Source: an uncultured Mediterraneibacter sp.
GTDB lineage: Bacteria > Bacillota > Clostridia > Lachnospirales > Lachnospiraceae
Length of the DNA: 64,000 nucleotides
NCBI GenBank assembly: GCA_944381935.1
Contig: CALWMN010000001.1
Location: 186,001-250,000 of the forward strand
Reading direction: 5' to 3'
Positions 1 through 8,948 of the stretch are shown in pieces (position 1 is the first letter of the stretch; every line of letters begins with the position of its first letter). Both the position numbers and the translations under genes were made by a program. The notes under the pieces are model-generated. The model made no database searches and had not been told where the DNA came from. It saw only the letters and a list, made by a program, of their open reading frames with translations.

Positions 1-110
1 ACTTCAACCGAATGACCTTTTTCTTGTGCTCCTTTTACAAAGCTGTTCACAAGTTGTGCTGTATTCCCGTTTGTTTTTCCGCTGCTTTGAATTACCAGTA
101 TTTTCTTCAT
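1..110 (-). CDS. Flavodoxin-like / NADPH-dependent FMN reductase, N-terminal part only
   Basis: Only the first 36 codons lie in the window; the gene runs off the left edge. The start reads MKKILVIQSS followed by GKTNGNTAQLV, the opening beta-strand and phosphate-binding loop seen in flavodoxin-fold FMN reductases and iron-sulfur flavoproteins, which reduce quinones or other acceptors with NAD(P)H. A GAGAGG ribosome binding site lies upstream of the ATG at 108-110, and a TATAAT-like -10 box sits at 147-152. The family call rests on the N-terminal motif alone, so the substrate cannot be stated. Confidence 0.6.
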   Translation of the reverse strand, partial: MKKILVIQSSGKTNGNTAQLVNSFVKGAQEKGHSVE

Positions 111-194
111 TGATTTATCCTCTCATTTGTGATACTTATTTTATTCATTATACTATAACTGGTTTTCTCTGAGAATAGGTGAATCGCAAACGCT

Positions 195-914
195 TTATCT
201 ACAGTCTGAAAGGGTTCCACTGCTGCCAATCACAGCCCCGACAAAGCCTCCCACATATGCCCCAACAGACGGTGCTGCATTGGTTCCGATACTTCCTGAC
301 ACATGGACGTCATTCACCTCAACAGGATAAGCGCAGTTTATATCTCCCACAAGTATTCCTATATATGTTAATTGAGGGTCAATTACTTGTATGCTGGCAT
401 CAGAGATCGTCAGATTTTTTACTTCTGATGTGAAATTGGCAAGTGACGCTATACCTCCAAAAAGACCATTTTTACTGTCCTGTTCATAGTTGTTTTGAAT
501 ATTCATCCCACTGATGGTACAACCGTTTCCATCAAAAACGCCTGCAAAATTTTTGATTATCGTATTATTGGCCATTGTTCCGATGGGATACCAGTTATGA
601 CCACTCAGGTCAATGTTAGCCGTCAGTTTATAATACTTGCCCTCTGTAACATAAGACATTCCCGGACCATCATAGACATCCCTGGCCAGCTTTGCCAGCT
701 GCTCCGCCGTGGCGATCTGATACGGATCATCCTCTGTTCCCGTTCCTCCCGCATAGCTTCCCGCCGCATAGTTTATCCACAGGTCCTCATTTCCCAACGC
801 CGGCGGATCATTGGCATATGCCGTTGCAGGAGCCAACGTCAACACAGCGCACAGGGAAAGTATCAAGAACAGGAATTTCTTTTTTTGTTTCATATGTTTT
901 ATCCTTTTTCTCAT
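195..914 (-). CDS. Secreted GLUG-motif-type surface protein, probably truncated
   Basis: This encodes about 239 residues. A basic start and hydrophobic stretch (FLFLILSLCAVLTLAPA) followed by an Ala-rich cleavage region form a Sec signal peptide. The mature part has the pattern GTGTEDDPYQIATAEQLAKLA, then ANIDLSG...W.PIG and FDGNG.TISG, the hallmark of GLUG-type beta-solenoid surface proteins and their flanking modules in Firmicutes. The ATG at 912-914 was chosen because AAAGGAGTG lies seven bases upstream; the GTG at 921-923 falls inside that ribosome binding site. The family is usually far longer, with several GLUG repeats and an anchor, whereas this one stops soon after one module (ending TLSDCR), so it may be a decayed remnant. 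No sortase signal is visible. Confidence 0.65.
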   Translation of the reverse strand: MRKRIKHMKQKKKFLFLILSLCAVLTLAPATAYANDPPALGNEDLWINYAAGSYAGGTGTEDDPYQIATAEQLAKLARDVYDGPGMSYVTEGKYYKLTANIDLSGHNWYPIGTMANNTIIKNFAGVFDGNGCTISGMNIQNNYEQDSKNGLFGGIASLANFTSEVKNLTISDASIQVIDPQLTYIGILVGDINCAYPVEVNDVHVSGSIGTNAAPSVGAYVGGFVGAVIGSSGTLSDCR

Positions 915-941
915 AATTTTCACTCCTTTGCTCCTGGCGGC

Positions 942-961
942 AAAAGGCGTATCCCGCCTTT
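942..961 (-). terminator. Possible rho-independent terminator after thiC
   Basis: A perfect 7-bp stem (AAAGGCG/CGCCTTT) with a 5-base loop lies between the thiC stop and the next gene. On the minus strand the 3' arm runs into TTTTG, so the U-run is short. It is a plausible weak terminator for thiC. Confidence 0.4.
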
Positions 962-1043
962 AAGCAGGTCTCTTTTCTTCATCTGTTTGGCAAATATAAC
1001 CTTCCTGCTTTCTTCCTCCCGGGGATTTCCCAGGCTTTCTTTT

Positions 1044-2357
1044 TTAAAGAATATCGATATACTCTCCTGCAAGGGCTTTATTCATGCTCCGGACGGCACA
1101 GAACTTCCCGCACATGCTGCATGTGTCGCTGTGGTCGTCTTCCGGGCTCCTGCTGTCCCGGATCGCTTTTGCCGTCTTCGGGTCAAGGGCACATGCAAAC
1201 TGCGCGTCCCAGTCAAGGTTCTTCCTCGCCTCCGCCATCCTGTCGTCGATGTCTCTTGCCCCGGGAATCCCCTTCGCGATATCTGCCGCGTGGGCAGCGA
1301 TCTTGGAAGCTATAATTCCCTGCCTGACGTCTTCTACATTCGGAAGGGCCAGATGCTCTGCCGGTGTGACATAGCACAGGAACGCCGCGCCGCTCATCGC
1401 TGCCACGGCGCCGCCGATGGCTGCCGTGATGTGGTCATAGCCGGGCGCAATGTCTGTCACAAGAGGTCCCAGTACATAGAATGGCGCGCCCATGCAGATG
1501 CTTTTCTGAACCTCCATGTTCGCTGCCACCTGATCCAGCGGTACATGCCCCGGACCTTCCACCATGACCTGTACATTATGCTCCCACGCCCGCTTTGTCA
1601 GCTCGCCCAGGCGCACCAGTTCTTCGATCTGGCAGACATCCGTCGCATCCGCCAGGCATCCCGGTCTGCAGGCATCCCCGAGGGAGACCGTCACATCATA
1701 CTCTTCACAGATATCAAGAATGTCATCGAAATATTCATAGAATGGGTTCTCCTCCCCCGTCATGCTCATCCATGCGAACACAAGGCTGCCTCCCCGGCTT
1801 ACAATATTCATTTTCCTCTTGTGCTTCTTGATCTGCTCGATCGTCTTGCGTGTAATGCCGCAGTGAAGTGTCACGAAATCCACGCCATCCTCGGCATGCA
1901 GCCGGACCACGTCAATAAAATCCTTCGCCGTCAGCTCCGCCAGGTCTCTCTGATAGTGAATTACACTGTCATAGATCGGAACGGTTCCGATCATTGCCGG
2001 GCACTCGCAGGTCAGCTTACGGCGGAAAGGCTGGGTATCCCCATGACTGGAGAGATCCATGATTGACTCTGCCCCCAGTTCCACCGCATGCATCACCTTC
2101 TGCATCTCGATGTCGTAGTCCTTGCAGTCCCTGGAAATCCCCAGATTTACGTTAATCTTTGTGCGGAGCATGCTCCCCACTCCTTCCGGGTCGAGACAGG
2201 TATGGTTCTTATTCGCACAGATCGCCACCTTCCCCTCTGCCACGAGAGGCATCAGTTCTTCCACTGTCATACGCTCCTTTTTTGCCACAGCCTCCATCTG
2301 AGGCGTCACGATTCCCTTTCTCGCGGCATCCATCTGCGTTGTGTAGTTTCTCATCAT
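1044..2357 (-). CDS. thiC: Phosphomethylpyrimidine synthase ThiC
   Basis: ThiC is the radical SAM enzyme that rearranges 5-aminoimidazole ribotide into hydroxymethylpyrimidine phosphate, the pyrimidine half of thiamine. This 437-residue protein is the short clostridial form. Visible hallmarks are the [11 protein letters not shown] segment, [13 protein letters not shown], and [11 protein letters not shown]. The C-terminal iron-sulfur cysteine cluster reads CSMCGKFC, spaced C-x2-C-x3-C, one residue tighter than in enterobacterial ThiC. It is preceded by a TPP riboswitch and terminator (2473-2604), so expression should fall when thiamine pyrophosphate is plentiful. No other thiamine genes are adjacent. 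The ATG at 2355-2357 has GGAGGA just upstream. Confidence 0.97.
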   Translation of the reverse strand: MMRNYTTQMDAARKGIVTPQMEAVAKKERMTVEELMPLVAEGKVAICANKNHTCLDPEGVGSMLRTKINVNLGISRDCKDYDIEMQKVMHAVELGAESIMDLSSHGDTQPFRRKLTCECPAMIGTVPIYDSVIHYQRDLAELTAKDFIDVVRLHAEDGVDFVTLHCGITRKTIEQIKKHKRKMNIVSRGGSLVFAWMSMTGEENPFYEYFDDILDICEEYDVTVSLGDACRPGCLADATDVCQIEELVRLGELTKRAWEHNVQVMVEGPGHVPLDQVAANMEVQKSICMGAPFYVLGPLVTDIAPGYDHITAAIGGAVAAMSGAAFLCYVTPAEHLALPNVEDVRQGIIASKIAAHAADIAKGIPGARDIDDRMAEARKNLDWDAQFACALDPKTAKAIRDSRSPEDDHSDTCSMCGKFCAVRSMNKALAGEYIDIL

Positions 2358-2472
2358 TTTCTCCTCCTTCTGTCAGATCCATAGTGCCATATCCCGCCGT
2401 GTGGGATAAGGTTTCCAGCCTGTTCCGGCAGTATTTTTATTCTGCGGTACAGTCCGGATAACTTTTCTTTAG

Positions 2473-2500
2473 AATAAAAAAGAGTCCCCTGAGGAACTCC
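2473..2500 (-). terminator. Expression-platform terminator of the TPP riboswitch
   Basis: On the minus strand an 8-bp stem (GGAGTTCC with GGGACTCT, including a T-G and a G-T pair) closed by TCAG is followed by TTTTTATT. It sits directly after the TPP aptamer and before thiC, as expected for ligand-induced premature termination. Confidence 0.85.
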
Positions 2501-2513
2501 ATAACTCACTCTT

Positions 2514-2604
2514 ACTTCATCCCTACGTTGGCATTATCCAAATCAGGTTTCGGGTCGAAACGATACAGCTTCCTCTCAGCCGGCTTACACCAGCTCCCCG
2601 TCTC
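2514..2604 (-). ncRNA. TPP riboswitch (THI element)
   Basis: The minus strand contains the conserved thi-box segments in order: GGAGC of the P1/P2 region, GCTGAGAGG, ACCTGAT, GGATAATGCCA and CGTAGGGA. These form the TPP-binding aptamer. It is followed by a terminator and then thiC, so the expected logic is transcriptional OFF control when TPP binds. Confidence 0.97.
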
Positions 2605-2648
2605 TTTTTTCAGTCTCCTGCATACTTAGCGGCGACACTATACATGGT

Positions 2649-2677
2649 ATTATAGCTCTGCGGTTCCTTTTTTTCAA
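2649..2677 (-). promoter_or_regulatory. Sigma-A promoter of the riboswitch-thiC unit
   Basis: On the minus strand a TTGAAA -35 box (2672-2677) is followed after exactly 17 bases by a perfect TATAAT -10 box (2649-2654). Transcription would start about 35 bases before the TPP aptamer. The promoter overlaps the last codons of mazG. Confidence 0.75.
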
Positions 2678-3159
2678 CCGCTTATCCGGGAAATCCCCTT
2701 CCTCTCTGCCGCCGCATCGATCAGGCTCTTTGCCTCGCCAAATGCTCCCGGCAGATACTGATCCATCCATTCTCTGCCCGCTTTCTCCTGCTTTTTGATC
2801 TCTTCCCAGTTTGAGAGCACCTCCTCGGAAGTCCCTGCCAAAGCACTTCCAAACACGTGGGGATGGCGGCGTACCATCTTGTCAATGATCGCCTGGATCA
2901 CATCGTCCATTGTAAAATACCCTTCTTCTTCGGCAATCCGCGCATGCATCACCACCTGTAAGAGCAGATCGCCCAGTTCTTCCTTCAGATTATCTGCATC
3001 TCCCGTCTGTTCCAGGATATTGATTCCGCAGATCACCTCCGCAGCCTCTTCAATACACGGTCTCTTCAGGCTTGCATGGGTCTGTTCTCTATCCCACGGA
3101 CACCCGTCCGGCGCCCGGAGGCGCGCGATGATCTGCTCAAACTCTTCAAATTTTGTCAT
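2674..3159 (-). CDS. mazG: MazG-family nucleoside triphosphate pyrophosphohydrolase
   Basis: MazG enzymes hydrolyse (d)NTPs to NMP and pyrophosphate, cleaning up aberrant nucleotides. The 161-residue protein has the family signature: PDGCPWDREQTH near residue 17, then the metal-binding helices EEAAEV and EELGDLLLQVVMHA, followed by a conserved RRHPHVFG. It is a single-domain form, shorter than the roughly 260-residue two-domain E. coli MazG. AGGAGATAAGAA precedes the ATG. It is transcribed in the same direction as thiC, but the thiC promoter lies within its 3' end, so the two need not be co-regulated. Confidence 0.92.
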   Translation of the reverse strand: MTKFEEFEQIIARLRAPDGCPWDREQTHASLKRPCIEEAAEVICGINILEQTGDADNLKEELGDLLLQVVMHARIAEEEGYFTMDDVIQAIIDKMVRRHPHVFGSALAGTSEEVLSNWEEIKKQEKAGREWMDQYLPGAFGEAKSLIDAAAERKGISRISG

Positions 3160-3298
3160 TTCTTATCTCCTGTCCTGATATCTGATATCAAAGTTATAAA
3201 AGGGCGCAACGCTCTTCCTGCCCTCCCGGATTCCCGGAATTTCCTATATTATAAAGGAATCCTCTGCCAGATGCAAATATATGCAAATTCTTTCTGAC

Positions 3299-3352
3299 CA
3301 GCAAACAGCTTCTGCCGCGCAAAGGAGGTAACGCGGCAGAAGCTGTTTGCTG
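3299..3352. terminator. Long 21-bp hairpin after the fructosidase gene
   Basis: A perfect 21-bp inverted repeat (arms 3299-3319 and 3332-3352) encloses a 12-base loop. It begins immediately after the GH32 stop codon. It probably ends the sugar operon or protects the transcript's 3' end, although the minus strand lacks a clean U-run after it. The plus-strand loop contains AAAGGAGGTAA, a perfect Shine-Dalgarno core, so the RNA made from the operon strand carries the anti-Shine-Dalgarno sequence in its loop. Confidence 0.6.
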
Positions 3353-3356
3353 CACT

Positions 3357-4682
3357 TTATCTGTCTTTCATTGTATAGAGCCGCACGCCCTTACCGTTTC
3401 CTGCCGTAACCTTCCTTCCCAGTCCGTACACTGCATTGCTGATGACATATTCTCCATCATTGATGTAGACTTCCACCAGGTTATCGTCCGCCAGCACTTC
3501 AATCCGGCATCCGTCCGTGACCCGGGGCGTCTCGGAGACCAGATGGGCCCCTTCAAAGGCGGGATACACAGCACTCCGGTCCGTGCGGACTATCCCGTTC
3601 TCCCTTGTGATCAGGAACCCGCCGATGTCCGCCTGTTCTCCGTCCTCTAAATCGAACACTGCCATATACCCGTCGTCTGCGGCAAGAGAAGTATCCGGGA
3701 TCTCTTTGGAGTAGGCTGCCCGAATATTCGGATGCATATGGAAATATATATGGCTGTCTCTTCTCTCCACAACACGCGGAGAACAGAACATCCCGATCCA
3801 TCCGTCTGCCGAGGGCTGCGGCATCCGTATCCAGGCTTCCATTACCCTTCTCCCTTCAGCATCCAGCGTAGTCTGAGGCGCATACAGGTCCATTCCGTAA
3901 TCCGTGAACTGATAGCCATCCGGTATCTCAATCCGGCAGGTGCCTTCCTCGAACTCCACCGGAAAGCAGACTGCATGATTTTTCTCTTTCTCCTCGTTTT
4001 TCAATAATCCCATAGGAGAAACCATAAGCACTGCCCCGCCCTCTGTCCTAAAGAGGTCCGGGCATTCCCACATCCAGCCGTATTCTTCTCCCTTCCACGC
4101 CTTATCCACATAAGACCATGTTTTCAGATCCTCGCTCCTGTAGAAGAGAATCTCTCCGTATTTTTCTTCCACCGTACTTCCCAGGATAAGATACCAGGCA
4201 TCCTTCCCCCGCCAGATCTTCGGATCTCTTGTATGCGTCCTGTCTCCGATCTTCTTATCAGTAACCGGAGGGATAATAACGGTCTTCCCCGCCTCATTGT
4301 CAAAATGGAATCCATCTTCCGACGAGATCATAAGCTGGGTGGACTCAAACTGCTCATTTAAGCAGGTATGCGGATCCTTCGGGTTTACGGCCTCATACCG
4401 CACACCGGTATAGGCAAGATACAGTTTTCCGTCTTCCTCAATCGCACTTCCCGAGAAGCAGCCGTTCCTGTCTGCGTAAGTGGACGGGTAGAGTGCAATC
4501 CCCCTGTGCTCCCATGTCACAAGGTCCCGGCTCACCGCATGCCCCCAGTGCATGGTCCCCCATCGGGGTTCATAGGGAAAATACTGATAAAACAGATGGT
4601 AATATCCTTGGTAGTAGATAAAGCCGTTCGGATCGTTTATCCAGTTATCCGGCGCTTTTAAGTGTAATCTCTGTGTCTTCAT
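3357..4682 (-). CDS. GH32 beta-fructosidase (sucrose/fructan hydrolase)
   Basis: This 441-residue glycoside hydrolase family 32 enzyme hydrolyses terminal beta-fructosyl bonds of sucrose, fructo-oligosaccharides or levan. The N-terminal five-bladed propeller shows the three catalytic motifs: WINDPNG with the nucleophile Asp17, RDPKIW near residue 153, and ECPDLF near residue 208 with the acid/base Glu. A C-terminal beta-sandwich follows. There is no signal peptide, so it acts in the cytoplasm on imported sugar. It is the last gene of the ABC transporter operon, 37 bases after the ATPase gene, which points to short fructo-oligosaccharides or sucrose as the transported substrate. GGAGG lies just before the ATG. 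Confidence 0.9.
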   Translation of the reverse strand: MKTQRLHLKAPDNWINDPNGFIYYQGYYHLFYQYFPYEPRWGTMHWGHAVSRDLVTWEHRGIALYPSTYADRNGCFSGSAIEEDGKLYLAYTGVRYEAVNPKDPHTCLNEQFESTQLMISSEDGFHFDNEAGKTVIIPPVTDKKIGDRTHTRDPKIWRGKDAWYLILGSTVEEKYGEILFYRSEDLKTWSYVDKAWKGEEYGWMWECPDLFRTEGGAVLMVSPMGLLKNEEKEKNHAVCFPVEFEEGTCRIEIPDGYQFTDYGMDLYAPQTTLDAEGRRVMEAWIRMPQPSADGWIGMFCSPRVVERRDSHIYFHMHPNIRAAYSKEIPDTSLAADDGYMAVFDLEDGEQADIGGFLITRENGIVRTDRSAVYPAFEGAHLVSETPRVTDGCRIEVLADDNLVEVYINDGEYVISNAVYGLGRKVTAGNGKGVRLYTMKDR

Positions 4683-4719
4683 GCTGCCTCCATATCTGTG
4701 TTTTCCAGAAATCTTTTTC

Positions 4720-5820
4720 TTACAATTCTGTATAGTTCACTCCCGTTTCTTTGTCAAAGAAATGCATCTTGGACGGCATGAACACAAAATTGATCCTGTC
4801 GCCGATCTGGCTGATCTCATATTTGGAAACCCTCGCCACAGCCTGCGCCCCGCCGAAATTAAAGTACAGGTTGTTCTCATTGCCCATGACCTCAGTATCT
4901 GTGATCACCGCATGCTGCATATTCGTATTATTCAGCTCCATGTTCTGTGCGTCCATCTTGATATCCTCGCCGCGGATTCCGAGAATCATCTCTCCCTGGC
5001 GTCCGTTCAGCTTTTTCAGCATCCCCTCTGCGAGAGTAATCGTGCTGCCGTCGCTGAATCTTACAGTGTCTTTGTCGACTGTCACATCAAAGAAATTCAT
5101 CTGCGGAGATCCGATGAATCCCGCTACAAACTGGTTCTTCGGGTGGTCATAGAGCTCCATCGGCTTTCCGACCTGCTGAATCACTCCTTCTTTCATAATG
5201 ACAATACGGTCCGCCATCGTCATGGCTTCCACCTGGTCGTGCGTGACATAGATCGTCGTCGCTCCAAGGTCTCTGTGAAGCTTACTGATCTCTGTCCTCA
5301 TGCTGACACGCAGCTTCGCGTCCAGGTTGGAGAGCGGCTCGTCCATGAGGAATACTTTCTGGTTCTTTACAATGGCACGCCCCAGCGCAACTCTCTGGCG
5401 CTGTCCGCCCGAGAGGTTCTTCGGCTTCCGGTAACGGTACTCCTCAAGTCCGAGGATCTTGATCGCCCAGTCCACTTTCTGCTTGATCTGGTCCGCCGGC
5501 ATCTTCATATTCTTCAATCCGTACCCTATATTTTTCTCAACTGTCATATGCGGATACAGGGCGTAGTTCTGGAACACCATGGCAATCCCTCTGTCCCTGG
5601 GAGCCACCTCATTGACTTTCCTGCCGTCTATGTAGAGCTCGCCGCCCGTGATCTCTTCAAATCCTGCAATCATACGCAGTGTCGTTGATTTTCCGCAGCC
5701 GGAAGGGCCGACAAAAGCGATGAACTCTTTTTCCTCAATCGAAAGGTTGAAATTGTCTACTGTATTTTTATCTGATCCGGGATATCTCTTACATATATTT
5801 TTAAATTCTATAAAACTCAT
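4720..5820 (-). CDS. Sugar ABC transporter ATP-binding protein (MsmX/UgpC type)
   Basis: This 366-residue ATPase powers carbohydrate import (CUT1 family). It has Walker A GPSGCGKST, signature LSGGQRQR, Walker B VFLMDEPLSNLD and the H-loop VTHDQ. The C-terminal third is the OB-fold regulatory domain typical of MalK, MsmX and UgpC. It follows its two permease genes closely (4 bases). MsmX-type ATPases often serve several importers, but here a dedicated copy sits in the operon. Confidence 0.95.
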   Translation of the reverse strand: MSFIEFKNICKRYPGSDKNTVDNFNLSIEEKEFIAFVGPSGCGKSTTLRMIAGFEEITGGELYIDGRKVNEVAPRDRGIAMVFQNYALYPHMTVEKNIGYGLKNMKMPADQIKQKVDWAIKILGLEEYRYRKPKNLSGGQRQRVALGRAIVKNQKVFLMDEPLSNLDAKLRVSMRTEISKLHRDLGATTIYVTHDQVEAMTMADRIVIMKEGVIQQVGKPMELYDHPKNQFVAGFIGSPQMNFFDVTVDKDTVRFSDGSTITLAEGMLKKLNGRQGEMILGIRGEDIKMDAQNMELNNTNMQHAVITDTEVMGNENNLYFNFGGAQAVARVSKYEISQIGDRINFVFMPSKMHFFDKETGVNYTEL

Positions 5821-5824
5821 CTTC

Positions 5825-6676
5825 TTATCCTTCCTTTGAACCTGTTGATGTTACACCTTCCACGATCTGTTTTGAGAACAGAGAGTAGATGATAATGACC
5901 GGTATCGTAACAAGAGTAATGACCGCGAGCGTCTGCCCCATCGTCGTATTTTCATTAGAGGTGATGGAGTTCAGGCCGATCTGGGCCGTCAGAAGATCGC
6001 TGGAGGTAAACACCAGTGACGGCCAGAGATAATCGTTCCATACATTCAGGAACGTAAACACACTGACTGTCGCGACCACGGTCTTTGACATCGGCAGTAC
6101 CATAGTAAAGAAATACTTTACAGGACCGCAGAAGTCAAGCTGCGCCGCTTCGTACACATCGTCCGGGAGGCTTACGAACACCTGCCGGAACAGGTAGATG
6201 TTGAACGGATTTACGATCAGCGGCAGGATATAACCTACGATCGTATTCAACAGCCCTGCCTTTGCAATGATCAGGAAATGGATCGTGATAACCGTCTCAG
6301 TCGGCACGATCAGCAGCATGATGATAATCATGAGCCACTGGTCACGGAACGGGAAATTGATCTTGGCGAGCGCATACCCTGCAAGCCCGTTTACAATAAT
6401 GCTCAGGACGATCAGGATCGCCGCATAGAGAAGCGTGTTCACCATGTATCTTAAAAAGTTCGTATCCGTGATAATCGACACATAGTTCTCAAAAAAGTTT
6501 CCGTTCAGGGCGGGCGGGATAAACGCGGCAATTGAGTTCATATCCGCTGTGATCGCCGCATCCGGCTTGAAAGAATTTGCCAGCATCCAGATCACCGGGA
6601 AGAGGAAGAAAACCGACAGGGCCAGCAGCACAGCTACCAGAATCCAGTTAATCCGCTTTTGCTTTTTTGTTAACAT
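5825..6676 (-). CDS. Sugar ABC transporter permease (MalG/MsmG type)
   Basis: This 283-residue inner-membrane permease has six predicted membrane helices. The cytoplasmic coupling motif around EAAQLDFCGPVKYFFTMVLP is the EAA loop of binding-protein-dependent permeases. The start overlaps the upstream permease by 29 bases, and AAGGAGGG precedes the ATG. It forms the heterodimeric channel with the product of the preceding gene and docks to the MsmX-type ATPase encoded downstream. Confidence 0.94.
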   Translation of the reverse strand: MLTKKQKRINWILVAVLLALSVFFLFPVIWMLANSFKPDAAITADMNSIAAFIPPALNGNFFENYVSIITDTNFLRYMVNTLLYAAILIVLSIIVNGLAGYALAKINFPFRDQWLMIIIMLLIVPTETVITIHFLIIAKAGLLNTIVGYILPLIVNPFNIYLFRQVFVSLPDDVYEAAQLDFCGPVKYFFTMVLPMSKTVVATVSVFTFLNVWNDYLWPSLVFTSSDLLTAQIGLNSITSNENTTMGQTLAVITLVTIPVIIIYSLFSKQIVEGVTSTGSKEG

Positions 6677-7547
6677 GCTTTCTTCCCTCCTTGTCCCTGG
6701 TCAGTACGTTCTGGATGATCGTCAGGATCACCACGAATACTGTGAATACAATTGCCATTGTTGACGCAAGTCCCATCTCCCAGTTGACCGTACCAGTCTC
6801 GTAAATATCGTAGACGATCGTGTAGGTCGAATGGTCCGGTCCGCCTCCGGTCATAACCATCGGCTGTACCAGCATACGGAATGCTCCGATCGTGACCGTG
6901 ATAAACACGAAAACGCACAGCGGTTTCAGTTCCGGAAGCGTGATATCCCTGAACTTCTGCCATCCGGTCGCGTGGTCCATCTCTGCCGCCTCATAGAGCG
7001 CCGGATTGATATTCTGCAGACCACCCAGGAAAATGATCATCTGGTAGCCCACTCCCTGCCATACGCTCATGATAGCGATGGACGGCAGCGCCTGGCTGGC
7101 ACTGTGGATAAACGGCTGGGCGCTGATCCCGAAATGTGAAAGCAGCGTATTGAGGATCCCCTCCGGACTGTAGATCTGCATCCACAGCGTCGATACAACT
7201 GCCAGGGACATGACCACCGGCACAAAAAACGCTACTTTGAAATATTTCTTACAGTGTGCCGCCTTATTGATCGCCAGTGCAAGGAGCAGCGCCCCGCCGC
7301 ACTGAAGCGGTACAATGATGACCACGAATTTTACCGTGTTCAAAAATGACTGTACAAAAAGATCATCCCTAAAAATATTTATGTAGTTTTCCAGCCCCAC
7401 GAAGTGCGTCAGCTCGGGATTCAGTGCAAAATAATCGGTAAAGCTGAATCCGAATGTGAGCACCATCGGAAGGAATAAGAATATCGTAAGCAGGACCAGT
7501 GCAGGACCGAAAAACGCCATTCCCATGATTGAATTTTTCTTCTTCAT
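6648..7547 (-). CDS. Sugar ABC transporter permease (MalF/MsmF type)
   Basis: This 299-residue membrane protein is the first permease of the operon. It has six membrane spans and the EAA coupling loop (YEAAEMDHATGWQKFRDITLP, near residue 195). The N-terminal FFGPALVLLTIFLFLPM segment is typical of CUT1 permeases. It starts 3 bases after the solute-binding protein gene and overlaps the next permease by 29 bases, so the set is translated as one operon. Confidence 0.94.
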   Translation of the reverse strand: MKKKNSIMGMAFFGPALVLLTIFLFLPMVLTFGFSFTDYFALNPELTHFVGLENYINIFRDDLFVQSFLNTVKFVVIIVPLQCGGALLLALAINKAAHCKKYFKVAFFVPVVMSLAVVSTLWMQIYSPEGILNTLLSHFGISAQPFIHSASQALPSIAIMSVWQGVGYQMIIFLGGLQNINPALYEAAEMDHATGWQKFRDITLPELKPLCVFVFITVTIGAFRMLVQPMVMTGGGPDHSTYTIVYDIYETGTVNWEMGLASTMAIVFTVFVVILTIIQNVLTRDKEGRKHVNKKAKAD

Positions 7548-7550
7548 ACT

Positions 7551-8873
7551 TTATTCCCTCGTATAACGTTCCAGTTTTGAATCGATTCGTTCCACAGCTT
7601 TGTCAAGCTCTTCCTGTACATCCTTCCCGCTTAATGCCACACTCTCCAGCACCTCCTGGAAGCTTGTGCTCACCTGCGGGTAGACCGGTGTTTTCGGTCT
7701 GGGGTGCCCGTAATTGCTCAGTTGTCCATACAGGGCGCTGTAGTTCTCATCTGTCTGGAACACATCTATGTTCTCAAATGCTTCATAAGTGGACGGGAAA
7801 TTTTTCGTCATCTCCCAGATACGGATACCGCTTTCTGTGCCGCTCATCCACTTGACCAGCTCTGTCGCTCCTGCAACATCCTCCGTCTCAGAGGACGCCG
7901 CAAACGCCCATGAGCCGGTCGGCGTATACGCCTCTCCTTCCCAGTCGTCGCTGACGATATACGGCGCGACGCCCAGCTCAATGTCGGGATAGCTGGTGTA
8001 TACTGTATTGACTTCCCATGCGCCGTCGAACTTGAAGGCAGCTCTTCCGCTCTCAAAGAGATGATCGATCGGCGCCTCTGACATGTATTCATTCTCCACG
8101 ATCGTGCGGAAATATTCCATTGCCGCCGCGGTCCGGTCTGAATTGAAGTAACCGTCCACAGTCAGTCCGTCATCGCTGACCAGCTCTCCGCCGCCGGACC
8201 AGACGAAGGGAGCAAAGTAGTAAATGCTCGTCTCGCCTACCGGGAAGGTCATATCCAGAGGATACCCGTTCTTCTCATCCATCAGAGGTTTGAGTTCTTC
8301 CAGGATCTCGAGAAATTCGGACCAGGTCCAGGGATCGTCAGCGTCCGGGATCTCGATGCCCGCTTCCTCAATAATCTCTTTATTGTAGTAGAAGCCGACG
8401 CTGGACTCCATCACACCCAGGGCATACAGCTCATCATTCACCGTCCCCTGCTCGATAATCGACGGCAGATACTCGCTCTTTTCTTCCTCCGTCAGCTCTG
8501 CAAGAGGCTGGATGATCCCATTTGCCGCATAGGCTGACACGTTGGGGCCGTCCACTGTAAGGACATCCGGCAGACCTCCTGCCATAACTGAGGCGTTCAC
8601 CTTATCCGAGTACCCGCCCCCGCTGTCATTCCTCGGGACAAACTCAATATCCGCAAAATACTGTCCGTCATATGCCTCATTGAAACTCTCCACGGATTGC
8701 TTATACGCCTGGCCTTCCTCTGTATCCTCGATGGAGTGTACCCAGATGGAAAGATACTCTTCTCCTTCGTCATAGCCGGCTACTTCTCCGGGTTCAGGAT
8801 CTTTCTGCTGGCAGCCTGTGAAACAGCCGGCAGCAAAAAGGATTCCCAGCAGGCATAGCAGTCGTTTCTTCAT
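7551..8873 (-). CDS. Extracellular sugar-binding lipoprotein of an ABC importer
   Basis: This 440-residue solute-binding protein (family 1, MalE/MsmE-like) has a lipoprotein signal, MKKRLLCLLGILFAAGC, with a second candidate lipid-anchor Cys four residues later. The acidic mature protein shows the expected FNEAY, PDVLT and GRAAFKFDGAW segments that line the sugar cleft. It captures the sugar outside the membrane and hands it to the permeases encoded just downstream. It is the promoter-proximal gene. Operators for the divergent LacI regulator lie in its 5' leader. Confidence 0.93.
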   Translation of the reverse strand: MKKRLLCLLGILFAAGCFTGCQQKDPEPGEVAGYDEGEEYLSIWVHSIEDTEEGQAYKQSVESFNEAYDGQYFADIEFVPRNDSGGGYSDKVNASVMAGGLPDVLTVDGPNVSAYAANGIIQPLAELTEEEKSEYLPSIIEQGTVNDELYALGVMESSVGFYYNKEIIEEAGIEIPDADDPWTWSEFLEILEELKPLMDEKNGYPLDMTFPVGETSIYYFAPFVWSGGGELVSDDGLTVDGYFNSDRTAAAMEYFRTIVENEYMSEAPIDHLFESGRAAFKFDGAWEVNTVYTSYPDIELGVAPYIVSDDWEGEAYTPTGSWAFAASSETEDVAGATELVKWMSGTESGIRIWEMTKNFPSTYEAFENIDVFQTDENYSALYGQLSNYGHPRPKTPVYPQVSTSFQEVLESVALSGKDVQEELDKAVERIDSKLERYTRE

Positions 8874-8900
8874 TCCTTATCCTCCTCTGCTTAAAATGTA

Positions 8901-8937
8901 GGTAAAACCGTTTTAGTTACCGGTCACGTAACCGGTT
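8901..8937. promoter_or_regulatory. LacI-type operators downstream of the sugar operon promoter
   Basis: Three related CG-centred half-palindromes are packed here: AAAACCGTTTT, TTACCGGTCA and GTAACCGGTTCC. They lie just downstream of the predicted start of the operon transcript, where a bound LacI-family repressor would block initiation or elongation. The same AACCGGTT core recurs at 9041-9062. Confidence 0.7.
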
Positions 8938-8948
8938 CCTTTAATGGC

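Noticed and set aside
495-2066. A 523-codon plus-strand open frame over the GLUG gene and thiC
   Set aside because: It is the antisense shadow of two well-supported minus-strand genes; it has no ribosome binding site and a composition rich in Arg, Cys and His typical of antisense frames.
4681-5688. A 335-codon plus-strand open frame over the ABC ATPase gene
   Set aside because: It lies entirely antisense to a canonical MsmX-type ATPase with all motifs intact; its length reflects codon bias, not coding.
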